Shown: positions 55,901 to 64,000 of the stretch, piece after piece
Layout: every line of letters starts with the position of its first letter
Position numbering within the stretch: the stretch's first letter is position 1
From: Tiliqua scincoides
Taxonomy: Eukaryota > Chordata > Lepidosauria > Squamata > Scincidae
DNA length: 64,000 nt
Assembly (NCBI RefSeq): GCF_035046505.1
Contig: NC_089822.1
Location: 116,639,307 to 116,703,306 of the forward strand
Direction of reading: 5' to 3'
Made by a program: the position numbers and the translations under genes
The notes under the pieces: model-generated
What the model was told of the DNA's origin: nothing
Seen by the model: only the letters and a program-made list of their open reading frames with translations
Database searches by the model: none

Positions 55901-58900
55901 GCAGGTGGGGGTGAGATTGTGGGGGTTAGAGATGATTGTAGTTTAGGTGTGGAGGATACTACAGATAGCGCTTGGCTGGCTGTTTCAGGAATAATTACTA
56001 CATGCACAGGTTTTGTGGTTTGAGACAGGGACTGTGTTGTGAAAGTTACAGGTACAGGTAGTTCGACTGGTGGGAATGCCGCAAAGATTATTTGATGGTC
56101 TTGTGGGGAAGGCTGACTCATTTTTGATGGATTTACAAGTGTGGGGTGCCCTTCAGATACAGGTGATTTTGTGGCTTCTGTTGATGTGTATTTTGTGGTC
56201 TTGGTTAATTCTAAAGGTGGCGGCTGGGTTTTTACAAATTCTCTCAATGGCTGTTTTGCATCTGGAAGTATTACAGGTACTTGTAGGGATTTGTGGAGTG
56301 AATGGGTAGTAGCTGTGTGTTCTGCTAAAGGTTTTCGCTTCAACGTTCGATGGGTAGAAGCTGTGAGCTTTGTTAAAGGTTTTTGCTTCGATGTTTGGAG
56401 TGCTTCTCGTTTTGAGAATGTTGCAGGCTGCCTAGTTGTTGAAGATACTCCTTCTTTTGTAGATACGATATGTAACGGTGGGGTTGTTGTTGTTGTTGAA
56501 GACTGTTTTGTTCGTGGAGAAGATGATTTACCACTAGCAGTCTTGGTATGTTGTGGTTGGAAATGATTCACCACCGCTCCTTCTTTCCACAACCACTGGT
56601 GATGGGGTACAACCTGGGTAGCCAATACAGGAGCTGTGCAGTCCTGCAAGCTCTGGCTCACGATGCCCACCAACTCCCATTGCTCTCTGGCTGGATCACG
56701 GCAGATCACAGGACTGCCAATAGGCACCTGAAGCAAGAGAGGGCATGAGGATTAAATAGGAACTGAAACGACAGAGACCAAATCAAAACATTTTGTTGAT
56801 GCTAAAGCAGTTAGGAATGTTGTGTCTTGGGAAGCATATAAATAGCTCATATTTCTACAAGGATATTCTGCTATAATTGGATGAAGGAGCTCAGCAATGG
56901 GTACTATAGTGATATGCATATGTTTAAATTGGTGCTTTTTGACTGAAGAGCTTGTGCCTGTCTTTCTTCATATGATGTTACATTAGAAGCTGGGCTCCTA
57001 AAGAAAAGCCATTTTCCCCACAAACAACGGCGAAAGGAACACCCCAGCAGGGAAGCTGCTGTGATAACAATCCATAGAGGTGGTGGGAGATTCTCCCACT
57101 GTAGCAGATTCTTTAGAGGAGACTTGCTTTTGAAAAGGACCCCCATTTTAATCTTGGCTGCTGGCTGGGGAAACAGAAGCAAGGTTGGTTACACACCAAG
57201 AGTACTCTACTTGCTGCTTGAAATACTGTAGTCATGTATTCTGAGTCATGTATGCAGTCTGAGGCTGCAATCCTAACCACACTTTCCTGAGAGCAAGCCC
57301 CATTGAACAAAATAGGACTTACTTCTGAGTAGACCTGGTTAGGCTTGTGCCCTTAATGCCATAGCAAGCATAAGTGGGGTTTTCCTATGAGAGTTTCAGG
57401 GAGTTCATGGCTCTGATTAGAAGAAATATTGCAGGGGAGATGCTGGACAGTGGTGTCTTGAGAAACAGAGTTAGTACTTTTTCTGTCATTTCTGACCCTG
57501 AAACCATTCACACTGATTACCATGCAGTCGCTGTGCTTCAGCACCTTTCTTTCAACACACAAGTTCCATTGTACTGTTGCGTCTGGCCAGATTGTGGCAC
57601 ATGCTGATGTCACCAAAATGTGCACCATAATCCTATTCAGCAACCATTTCTTGGGCCCTGTGAAAAAGGAAAGAGGTCCCTCAGTTACAAAGCTTTGTTA
57701 ACCTAAGTCAGTGGTTCCCAAACTGTAAACGGTGGCTCCTCAGGGAGCTGCAGAAACCAGCCTGGGGAGTTGCAGAATTCTTATGAAAAACCTGCCACCA
57801 CATAGTATAGGATTGTAGCCCTAATGGGGAGCCACAGCCAACGGCCCAGTTGGTCAAGGGAGCTGCCAGTCCAAAATGTTTGGGACCACGTTGGCCCAAA
57901 TCCTAACCAACTTTCCAGCACTGGCATAACTGTGCAATGGGACAGGTGCTGCAACCTGCAGTTGGGTGGCACTCACAGAGGCCTCCTCAAAGTAAGGGAA
58001 TGTTTGTTCCCTTACCTCAGAGCTGTATTGCCATTTTGTCGGTGCTGGAAAGTGGGTTAGGACTGCGCCCTTAAGTGTTTAAAATCCAAATTCTCAAACT
58101 TCGCTCTAGATCAGAGGTGGGCAAACTTTCAATTTTAGGGATCCTGGACCTTTAACAATTGTATAGAAGAGGGAATTTCATCAGGTGCAGCTTGTCATCT
58201 CACAGATGACAAGCTACACCTGCCAAAATTCTCTCTCCTACACAACTGTTTAAGGTCCAGGATCCCTAAAGTTGAAAGTTTGCCAACACCTGCTCTAGAT
58301 TTTCAGAGGAATTTTCAGTGCTTACATCAGGCACTGACCATATGTTTCAGGTATTTCCATAGGCCAGAGGTTTTCAGACTGGGGCATCCGGTTTTGTGGA
58401 GGCAGAGTGCGATTGCTCACTTTCAATGCTGCTGACCTGGGGAGCCCTGCAGGGGCTCGTACAGGGCTCCCCACACCCCTAGGATGCCGCTGCAGGGATT
58501 ACTGAGTGCATCCCAGTCCCTGCAGCCCCCCTGAGTGGCGCGATCCTGGGGATTGCGTTGCTGCCTTAACCCCACCCCCGTTGTCTCCCCCCACCCCCGC
58601 AAGGACTTACTGCAGATTTCAAACTCTGGGAGAGTTTGAAAACCACAGCCATAGGCATAAGAGCTATAAACAATTTATTTTTAAAAATTAATCTAATCTT
58701 GGGCAGGAGGTCTGGTCTAGAGGGTAGAGCCTCCAGTTGCCTGAAGATTAACATCCACAAGGTCGCCAGTTCGAGGCCACCGGCACCGTGCGACCTTGAA
58801 GCAGCTGACAAGCTGCAGCTGAGCTGTTCCATCTGCTCGGAGCGTGGGAGGATGGAGGCCAGAATGTGAAACCAGATCGGAGTGTAACACTTTGAATGTA

Positions 58901-60456
58901 GTGGTTCTTGAAAGAAAGAACCTTCTTTCAATTTGTAAAAATCCCTGCGTGGATTTAATAAGCCTGCCTATGTAAACCGCCTTGAATAAAGTCTTGAATA
59001 AAGACCAAGAAAGGCGGTATATAAATACTGTATATTATATATTATTATCTTGCGTAATCTTTCTGACTGCCAATATAATATTTCTGAGTATATTATTTAA
59101 AAATTTAAAAAAAATAATTTAGACAGTTCTGCAAATCAATTGATGGCAATGAATCAGGATATTGGTATTTGGAACTGTGTGCCAAATACCATTTTTCTCT
59201 TAAATGTTTCAGGCGACATCTGGCCATACCTACAGTCAGATATGTTTCAATAACTTATGTATATTGATGGCCTCTTTCCAAACCCAGCACCTCTTTTACC
59301 AATAGTGTAATCTTTAGAATCCTGTTGGAGGATCCCCAAACTCACTATTTTGGCTTCGTTCAAAAATATTGCAATGCACCAGTACATCAGGAGATTCTTG
59401 ACGGTGAGGAACACAAACTGGCCACACATCTTCCCTTCTCAAATCAATTGGCTGGGCAAGCAGAACAAGTCCAAGGTCACTGTTGGGCGCCGCATCCCAG
59501 GAACTGAAGCCCCGATGTGACACAGTTTGGCTTACTGTGATGGTAGAAAAACGTCCATGAATTCCAATTAGCTCCACATGACTTGGCTTCCTGTCAGTGA
59601 AAGATTGGCAGCTCATTATTAACACAATCAAGACAACCAACTGTGTTGACCTGAACTGGGCTTTATTACAGTTGCTAAAAAGCATAAGCACCACATTCCA
59701 TTGCAGAATCAACTACTCAAACATATGAGCTTACACTCCATCACGATACAAAACATTTCAGTTTTTCACATTACTCACATCAATAGGAAGCAGCTAGCTG
59801 CTGTCAAGACCCACCAGTTGCTCAAGATAACTCCTTGGCATATCTTGCCATTACCAAATACTTTCACTAGCCATGGTGCTACCAGGTTTTCATTTTGTTC
59901 TGGGACCTGTATGTGGGCTTCCTTCCAATTGGATGAGTGGAGTGGAACACGACAGACTGTGGGAGAAGAGAAGGAATATTGTAGGAGTCTCCATCCCAAG
60001 CATCCCATCTGTGGTGCAATGCAAAATATGCTCCAATGTTGGGAGAGTTTGAGCATTCAGCTAACAAGAATCATGATTGATGAAGGACCCTTCAGTGTCA
60101 CTCCATGCTCTAGGGCTGTTTTTGAGTGAGCAGAAACCTCTACCTACCCTCATCTCAATCTCTACCTTATCTACATATAAGTCAAAACAAGCTAACTCCA
60201 AAAGTAATTTTTTAAAATGCAGGTTTGATTTTAATAGTTTATTGCTATGGACTAGTCTCCTACACCCCATCCTCCCATTCAGTTATGTCACTTCATCCCA
60301 AATAACATTAAACAGCACAGGTCTCACTACTAGCCCTCCCTTTTCCACAGAACTGGGAAACACAAGTATCCTGACACCTGGCCGTTGCTGCTTACGGCTG
60401 GAGAAGGAAGACAAAAGCAGCTGGAAGAAGGTGCAAAGGCAAAGAAGAAACTTCAT
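47458..60456 (-). CDS. secreted triple trypsin-like pseudoprotease (polyserase-like, inactive)
   Basis: Minus-strand exons in order: 60456-60378, 59956-59779, 59590-59346, 57657-57521, 56727-55557, 55327-55159, 52634-52378, 51340-51210, 50443-50206, 49987-49852, 48776-48493, 47964-47822, 47721-47458; 3432 nt, 1143 aa. Order: signal peptide, S1-like domain 1 (about 45-260), Ser/Thr/Pro-rich linker, domain 2 (about 604-850), domain 3 (about 870-1120), hydrophobic C-terminus. In place of His57/Asp102/Ser195 the domains have Ser81/Asp124/Ile216, Asn655/Asn702/Val792 and Gln909/Thr956/Glu1059. No IVGG-type activation site is seen, yet the Cys42-Cys58 pair is kept in each. All junction phases agree if one weak donor (48487-48492) is used. 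No protease activity is expected. I do not recognise an orthologue; PRSS54/PRSS55 and the polyserases are the nearest ideas. Confidence 0.88.
49247..49617. mobile_element. hAT-type MITE (371 bp)
   Basis: Ends cagaggcctccaaac and gtttagagacccctg; flanks gcttaatg and gattaatg match at seven of eight bases. Confidence 0.82.
50476..50908 (-). mobile_element. CR1-type LINE 3' end
   Basis: Minus strand carries the C-terminal blocks TLSHNTRTRGHPLKLSVGRV and GLDTFKRGLDKFLEEKSI and the 3' terminus shared with 18838-19908. 5'-truncated; young-looking. Intronic in the pseudoprotease gene. Confidence 0.9.
51651..51852. mobile_element. hAT-type MITE, truncated
   Basis: Begins cagtcattttcaacc and follows the 6222-6420 family through gtgtgccttgtcagttgtc, but its right inverted end is missing. 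Confidence 0.7.
53575..53665. repeat. palindromic short repeat copy (best preserved)
   Basis: The core taagtcccattg-agtt-caatgggactta is a near-perfect inverted repeat, flanked by cacaatctt and aggattatatcc. No target duplication was fixed. Confidence 0.65.
53745..54234. mobile_element. hAT-type MITE (490 bp)
   Basis: Left end tagtggttcttaaac with gggacccac, right end gtgggtcccgacccac with tctggaaaacactg. Flanks gtctaccc and ctctatcc share six of eight bases. It contains a palindromic short repeat remnant near 53995-54060, a possible nested insertion. Confidence 0.72.
55557..56727 (-). other. pseudoprotease exon 5: domain 1 end plus long Ser/Thr/Pro-rich linker
   Basis: One open 1171-bp exon. 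The first 50 residues finish domain 1 (VPIGSPVICRDPAREQWELV, then LQDCTAP and HHQWLWKEG); GDSGGP has become VPIGSP. About 310 residues rich in Thr, Ser, Pro, Lys and Gln follow, with SSTTTTTPP and IIIPTTTTSQSELP, as expected of an O-glycosylated or extended linker. The end (VWVTMEQCEMGLAW) has one Cys. The reading frame stays open throughout, which supports real coding. Confidence 0.85.
56904..57164 (-). other. candidate alternative last exon with a membrane segment
   Basis: After a strong acceptor (cttctgtttccccag) the minus strand is open for 86 codons to a stop. It begins in phase 0, the phase in which domain 1's preceding exon ends. It reads NLPPPLWIVITAASLLGCSF, a hydrophobic span, then RRCLWGKW. 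If used instead of exon 5 it would give a short membrane-bound form with a truncated domain 1. No expression evidence can be had here. Confidence 0.35.
57255..57350. repeat. palindromic short repeat copy
   Basis: ggctgcaatcctaaccac ... caagccccattg ... aataggacttacttctgagt. Lies just upstream (minus sense) of the candidate alternative exon. Confidence 0.6.
57709..57887. mobile_element. hAT-type MITE remnant
   Basis: Starts cagtggttcccaaactg and ends aaaatgtttgggaccac. The last bases are lost where it abuts the repeat at 57889. Confidence 0.6.
57889..58072. repeat. short inverted-terminal repeat element, second copy
   Basis: ggcccaaatcctaaccaact to tgggttaggactgcgccc; closely matches 4223-4410 along its whole length (cagttgggtggca, gaggcctcctcaaag). 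Confidence 0.65.
58111..58292. mobile_element. fully palindromic hAT-type MITE (182 bp)
   Basis: Flanked by perfect duplications ctctagat at 58103-58110 and 58293-58300. The two halves are inverted copies of one another over about 90 bp each (gatcctggacctttaac with gtttaaggtccaggatc; gcttgtcatct with agatgacaagc), leaving almost no loop. Confidence 0.9.
58365..58648. mobile_element. GC-rich foldback hAT-type MITE, copy 3 (284 bp)
   Basis: Perfect duplications ccataggc at 58357-58364 and 58649-58656. Shares the ggggagccctgca and cagtccctgcagcccccctg segments with copy 2 and ends in the hairpin caaactctgggagagtttg. Confidence 0.88.
58701..59040 (+). mobile_element. tRNA-derived SINE with LINE-like tail
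   Basis: Head with an A-box-like tggtctagagggtagag and B-box-like ggtcgccagttcgaggcc. A conserved body follows (gtgaaaccagatcggagtg-like), then a tail gccttgaataaagtcttg, aaaggcggtatataaatac. Distinct from the CORE SINE at 24693. Confidence 0.85.
60378..60456 (-). other. pseudoprotease signal-peptide exon
   Basis: Encodes MKFLLCLCTFFQLLLSSFSS then RKQQRP, a standard cleavable signal. The donor (CAG|GTGTCA) is in phase 1 and matches the next exon (VCRVPLH). An in-frame upstream Met 22 codons earlier is possible, but the chosen start puts the hydrophobic core right at the N-terminus. Confidence 0.75.
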
Positions 60457-61543
60457 CCTTCCTCTCTGTGACAGGGAGGCCGAGGAATCATAAAGAGGCA
60501 TAATAGGAAAGGTGAAAAGCAACAGAATTAGTCACAGGTCCAACTGGGACAAGGAAACAAGAGACAGCTGAGTGGTCCGAAGTGGAATCTTTGAGCTCAC
60601 AAAAGACTTGTCAGTGACCTCAGTTCCATAGAGCTCTGACAATTAGCTTGAAACCTAACATGCAAGAACTCCAGACTACTTTCAGTCAGTGCTCATTGGT
60701 CACTCTTCTGATGATGCTCAGTTGTTCTATGCTGCAGCTGCTTGCATGCAATTCTATTTCGAAGATGATTGTATTCACAGTGGATGTGTATGGAATGCAG
60801 TAGAATCATAGTATACGTTTGACAACATTGCAATATTCTGATCTTAGGAAAGCTAATTATGTTTTGTGGTGCTGCAATGCCCTGGAATAATGGGCAGTTG
60901 TTTAAAATAAGGGGCTTCTGGCAACCTACTCGTGCAAATACTGCATGGTATTAATTTATCAAGTTGGTAATGTGTCAACTGATGGAGCTGCTCCAAATAT
61001 CATTCATGATGCCTAGTGAGGGCCAGAAGTGATGTCATTAAACAGGTCAGCAGAAATAAGCACTCTGTTCTTGTGTCGGAACCATTAGCTGCAAATGACA
61101 GAAGAGAAGATGCACAAATCTTGATCATATTTCAAGACATGGGAGAGCCCAATTATCATGCAGGCCACCTTCCAGTGGTGAGACTTCACCATTGCTCAGC
61201 AGCTGAGAGCCCGAGGGCCAGATAAAAAGCTTCTCCGGGCCGCATCCAGTCCCCAGGCCTTACGTTTGACACCCCTGAACTAAGATGTGGTGCCAAAGGC
61301 TTCAAGCAAAAGGTGAAGGAATTGGAAGGAAGGAAGGGAGAGTAATTTGAGACAGCAGGAAGCCTTTGAATAGTTAAAGGTGGAGACTTACAGCTCCACC
61401 TTGCAGATAAACCAGTGCACAGTATGTTCAAGGACCCCCAGCACAACTCCAGCAGCAGAGAGGCCAAAAGAGGCTGGGGTGTGATGTGGGATGAGACTGG
61501 AGTGTAACATGTGGGAAGGACAAATCAACATACACCTTATTCT
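60457..61543. other. upstream flank of the pseudoprotease gene
   Basis: Should contain its promoter. A minus-strand TATA-like ctctttatgatt lies about 40 bp upstream of the ATG but is not convincing. No CpG island. A hAT-end-like stretch lies near 61185-61280. Confidence 0.4.
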
Positions 61544-62509
61544 CAGTGGCATCACTAGGGTTTGCATCACCCAGTACAGAAGGCAAGTGCATCGTCCCAT
61601 GATGGATCTCCTCCATCATCACTCCTGCAGTGGGTGGGGCAACAACCCAGGCAGTGGGTGTGGTGATACACTATCACCCCCCTGCTGGTTATTTTTGGTC
61701 ATACCCTTTGATAGAATAGAGATATTTCAAAATGGTTTGTTTCATTGCATTCTGTTGTAAATTACACATCAAATGGTATATAACAGGGGTCTCCAAATGT
61801 TTTGGCCAGAGGGCCGCATCAAATATCTGGCATGGTGTTGAGGGCCAGAAAAAAATTTAAATATAAAACTTAAATAAATAAATTGGGGATGGAACTTAGA
61901 TGAGTGAATACATGAATGAATGGGTTTATTCATTCAACCTCTCTGGCCCTCAGAATGCCCTCCAGACGCAACCAGAACACAGCTCTGGTTGTGTTCGGTT
62001 GAATGGGCCAGAGGCTTTCAGGGGACAAGAGGCTGGCCACAGGCCAAATAGAGGCTCGCCATGAGCCACATCTGGCCCCAGGGCTGGGATTTGGAGACCC
62101 CTGGTATACAACATGATGGTATTATTCCTACATACTGCGATTTTGGTCACTAGTAGTGACACCACCCCCTCAAGGGTATCACCTTACTAATTAATACCTT
62201 ATTGGTTCCATACTGTGTTATAATAATAACTCATTGGCTCTTCAGTCTCATTGGTCCGTTTTGAATTAAGGAAATGTACTGTTTAGTTATATAAGATAGT
62301 TGCATTTTTGTTTTCTGTTTTTTGGCCATAACTTTTAATAGAATAGAGATATTTCACTTTGGTTTTTTTCATTGCATTCTGCTGCAAATTACACATCAAA
62401 TGGTCTATAACATGATGGTGGTATTCCTACAAAACACAATTTTAGCAATTTTGGTCACTAGCAGTGTCACCCCCTCTTGTGTGTCACCCAGTGTGGGCCA
62501 CCCCCCCTG
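61544..62509. mobile_element. hAT-type element (966 bp) with a nested insertion
   Basis: Perfect duplications cttattct at 61536-61543 and 62510-62517. Starts cagtggcatcactaggg. The interior holds two related copies of a unit (gaatagagatatttc near 61710 and near 62341, each followed by ttgcattctg), so it contains a partial tandem duplication. It is interrupted by the element at 61784-62103. Confidence 0.8.
61784..62103. mobile_element. hAT-type MITE (320 bp) nested in another hAT element
   Basis: Ends caggggtctccaaatg and atttggagacccctg; flanks gtatataa and gtatacaa match at seven of eight. The empty site is visible in the second internal unit of the host element (aaatggtctataacatgatgg). Confidence 0.9.
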
Positions 62510-62761
62510 CTTATTCTAACCCCCTTTCAGACTACAAATATGCCTCCAACACTGGAAAAATGCTATGCCAACTACTGTACTGGCATAGGTAGAAGTAAAC
62601 TATAGGAAAAAATGGGGAAGGGGGAAAAATAACATCTCCCACTATTCCCCAATCTGCCCACTTTCTATGATGAAGCATAGGATATAGCACAACCAATCAC
62701 AGTATACCAACCCCCATATATAAGACCCTGCCCAGGAGACTAAAGCTCAGATGGCATAGCA

Positions 62762-63073
62762 CAGGGGTGACCAAACTTGCTTCACATAACAGCCACATAC
62801 AATAAACTTCAGATGTTTGAAAGCCACAATATTTAAGAAGCATTTAAATTCTTAAATATATTTAGTCATCATAAGCATTAAACTTACGTTTTGCTTCACT
62901 GGACTCTCATATATACCTGGTAAATAATTATACAGCTTGAAAGCATCTTAGTTATCTTTTGTATTAACTGTGATGCAAAAAGGAGCTCAGCCAATATATT
63001 TTTGATAGCCACACATTATATGTCAGAGAGCAGTACATGGCTTGTGACATGATCCATGGTTTGGCCACCCCTG
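62762..63073. mobile_element. hAT-type MITE (312 bp)
   Basis: Ends caggggtgaccaaac and gtttggccacccctg; flanks gcatagca and gcatagac. AT-rich interior. Confidence 0.8.
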
Positions 63074-64000
63074 GCATAGACCTGCTGTGTCTCTCTGGTC
63101 TCTCAAAGAAGAACTTTGGTGATGAGAACCATGGTGAAAGGGTACTTGACATACAAATGGAGTACTTTACACAACTTCTTGTCCCTCATAACATGTTTGG
63201 CAAGATATTTGTTTAATGCTTGTCTTTTCAGAATTCTTATTGCACGTACTCTGCCCCAGGAGGGCTACATGCACAAACACCAAACTGGAATCTCTGTCTC
63301 ACTAACTCATCAAGGGAAACAACGGCAATGCATCTCACACAGACAAGCAAAGGGAACCCTACGCCACCATACATTGATACTGCATCTCTGTCTCATGTAT
63401 CTTCCCCTCTCCCCGGACCTTTCAGGATTATCAGTGTGCCTTTCCTATCCACTGTGTTGCTTAATTATCCTTTTCTTTTGCAATAGCTAAGAGCACTGAG
63501 TGTCTGCTCCCTTTTGGTGAATGGCAGTGACTTCACCCATTCTTATTGCTGGCCAAACACTCATCTGAATCTCTCTTACGTTTCACTGCCATAGAGGGCT
63601 GAACACTTGCCCTCTGTAAAGTTCCACAGCGAAGAGGAGACTGGGTGTAGGGATTCCTAGCTACATTTGCTCGTTTGTTGCTAAAGCCACAATAACTCCT
63701 GTAGAGCATGGGTTGCTGTGGCATCATGTTGTGTGTGTGTCGGGGGGGGGTTCTTTGGGCAGCTCCCCATGGTTGGTGGTGGTGCCTGTTGCTGTGTTAC
63801 TCATTTATAATTGTTGGTGGAGACTGCCCCCCCATGGTGGCTGCCTGTTGGCCCTGTGCCTGCCCCTACCCCCTGCTCAGTTGACTCTAGCGGTGCTTCT
63901 CTGGCTGTTGGCATTGGATGTGAACGTCATGGAAATAATGAACCAATGCTGCATCAACATCAGGATGCTGCTCGATGGATGGTGGGCTATGTTGGGGTTT
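63074..64000. other. window end, nothing recognised
   Basis: No coding block, RNA gene or known repeat was recognised. Confidence 0.45.

Larger units (their letters stand above)
57521..59956 (-). other. pseudoprotease domain 1 core exons
   Basis: Exon 59956-59779 ends in CQGVILSNWWVLTAASC, where trypsins have TAAHC. Exon 59590-59346 holds NSDLGLVLLAQPIDL, the only retained triad Asp, and ends in phase 1. Exon 57657-57521 has a strong acceptor (ctctttcctttttcacag) and encodes LVTSACATIW, QWNLCVERKVLKHSDCM, with cysteines spaced as in domains 2 and 3. It ends in phase 0 before the exon beginning VPIGSPVICRD. Confidence 0.82.

Noticed and set aside
57353-57520. Extension of domain 1 exon 4 past 57521 (ISVNGFRVRNDRKST and on)
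   Set aside because: A GTAATC donor right after HSDCM gives the phase 0 and Cys spacing seen in domains 2 and 3; the downstream residues do not resemble a trypsin fold.
58701-58790. A tRNA gene near 58.7 kb
   Set aside because: Same reasoning: tRNA-like boxes followed by a conserved SINE body and tail.
63116-63490. 124-codon open frame on the + strand near the window end
   Set aside because: No recognisable domain, no splice context and low-complexity composition.

Overview
The window is nuclear DNA from a vertebrate, most likely a squamate reptile (lizard). The genes have vertebrate exon-intron structure. The repeats are typical of squamates: CR1-type LINEs, a tRNA-derived CORE/MIR-like SINE, a second tRNA SINE, a 5S rRNA-derived retroposon, a DIRS fossil and very many short hAT-type MITEs. 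No bacterial-style operons, CRISPR arrays or replication origins are seen. Three protein-coding genes account for all the convincing coding sequence; their exons, phases and stops were worked out by eye from splice sites and conserved protein blocks.

Region 1 (1-11.2 kb, + strand) is the 3' part of KDM5C, an H3K4 demethylase. It enters in the middle of the JmjC domain and runs through the C5HC2 zinc finger, PLU-1 helical region, PHD2 finger and a short C-terminal tail. Sixteen exons join to 958 codons plus stop with no frame error. Region 2 (11.2-16 kb) is a repeat-filled gap between two convergent genes. Region 3 (16-41.7 kb, - strand) is a complete 17-coding-exon class 3 semaphorin closest to SEMA3F (762 aa predicted), with an 8 kb first coding intron and a CpG island/GC-box promoter at about 40.8-41.7 kb. 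Region 4 (41.7-47.4 kb) is intergenic and rich in hAT MITEs.

Region 5 (47.4-60.5 kb, - strand) is the most unusual gene. It predicts a secreted or GPI-anchored protein of about 1143 aa made of three trypsin-like domains. Eight of the nine catalytic-triad positions are replaced, while the Cys42-Cys58-type cysteines are kept. A Ser/Thr/Pro-rich linker exon of 390 codons separates domains 1 and 2. All three domains have the same four-exon phase pattern, so the gene probably grew by duplicating one four-exon module. I do not recognise a named orthologue. Region 6 (60.5-64 kb) shows only repeats.

The three genes have no obvious shared pathway. KDM5C acts on chromatin in the nucleus, the semaphorin is a secreted guidance ligand, and the pseudoprotease is presumably extracellular. 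The linkage of KDM5C to a SEMA3F-like gene differs from human, where KDM5C is on Xp11.2 and SEMA3F is on 3p21.
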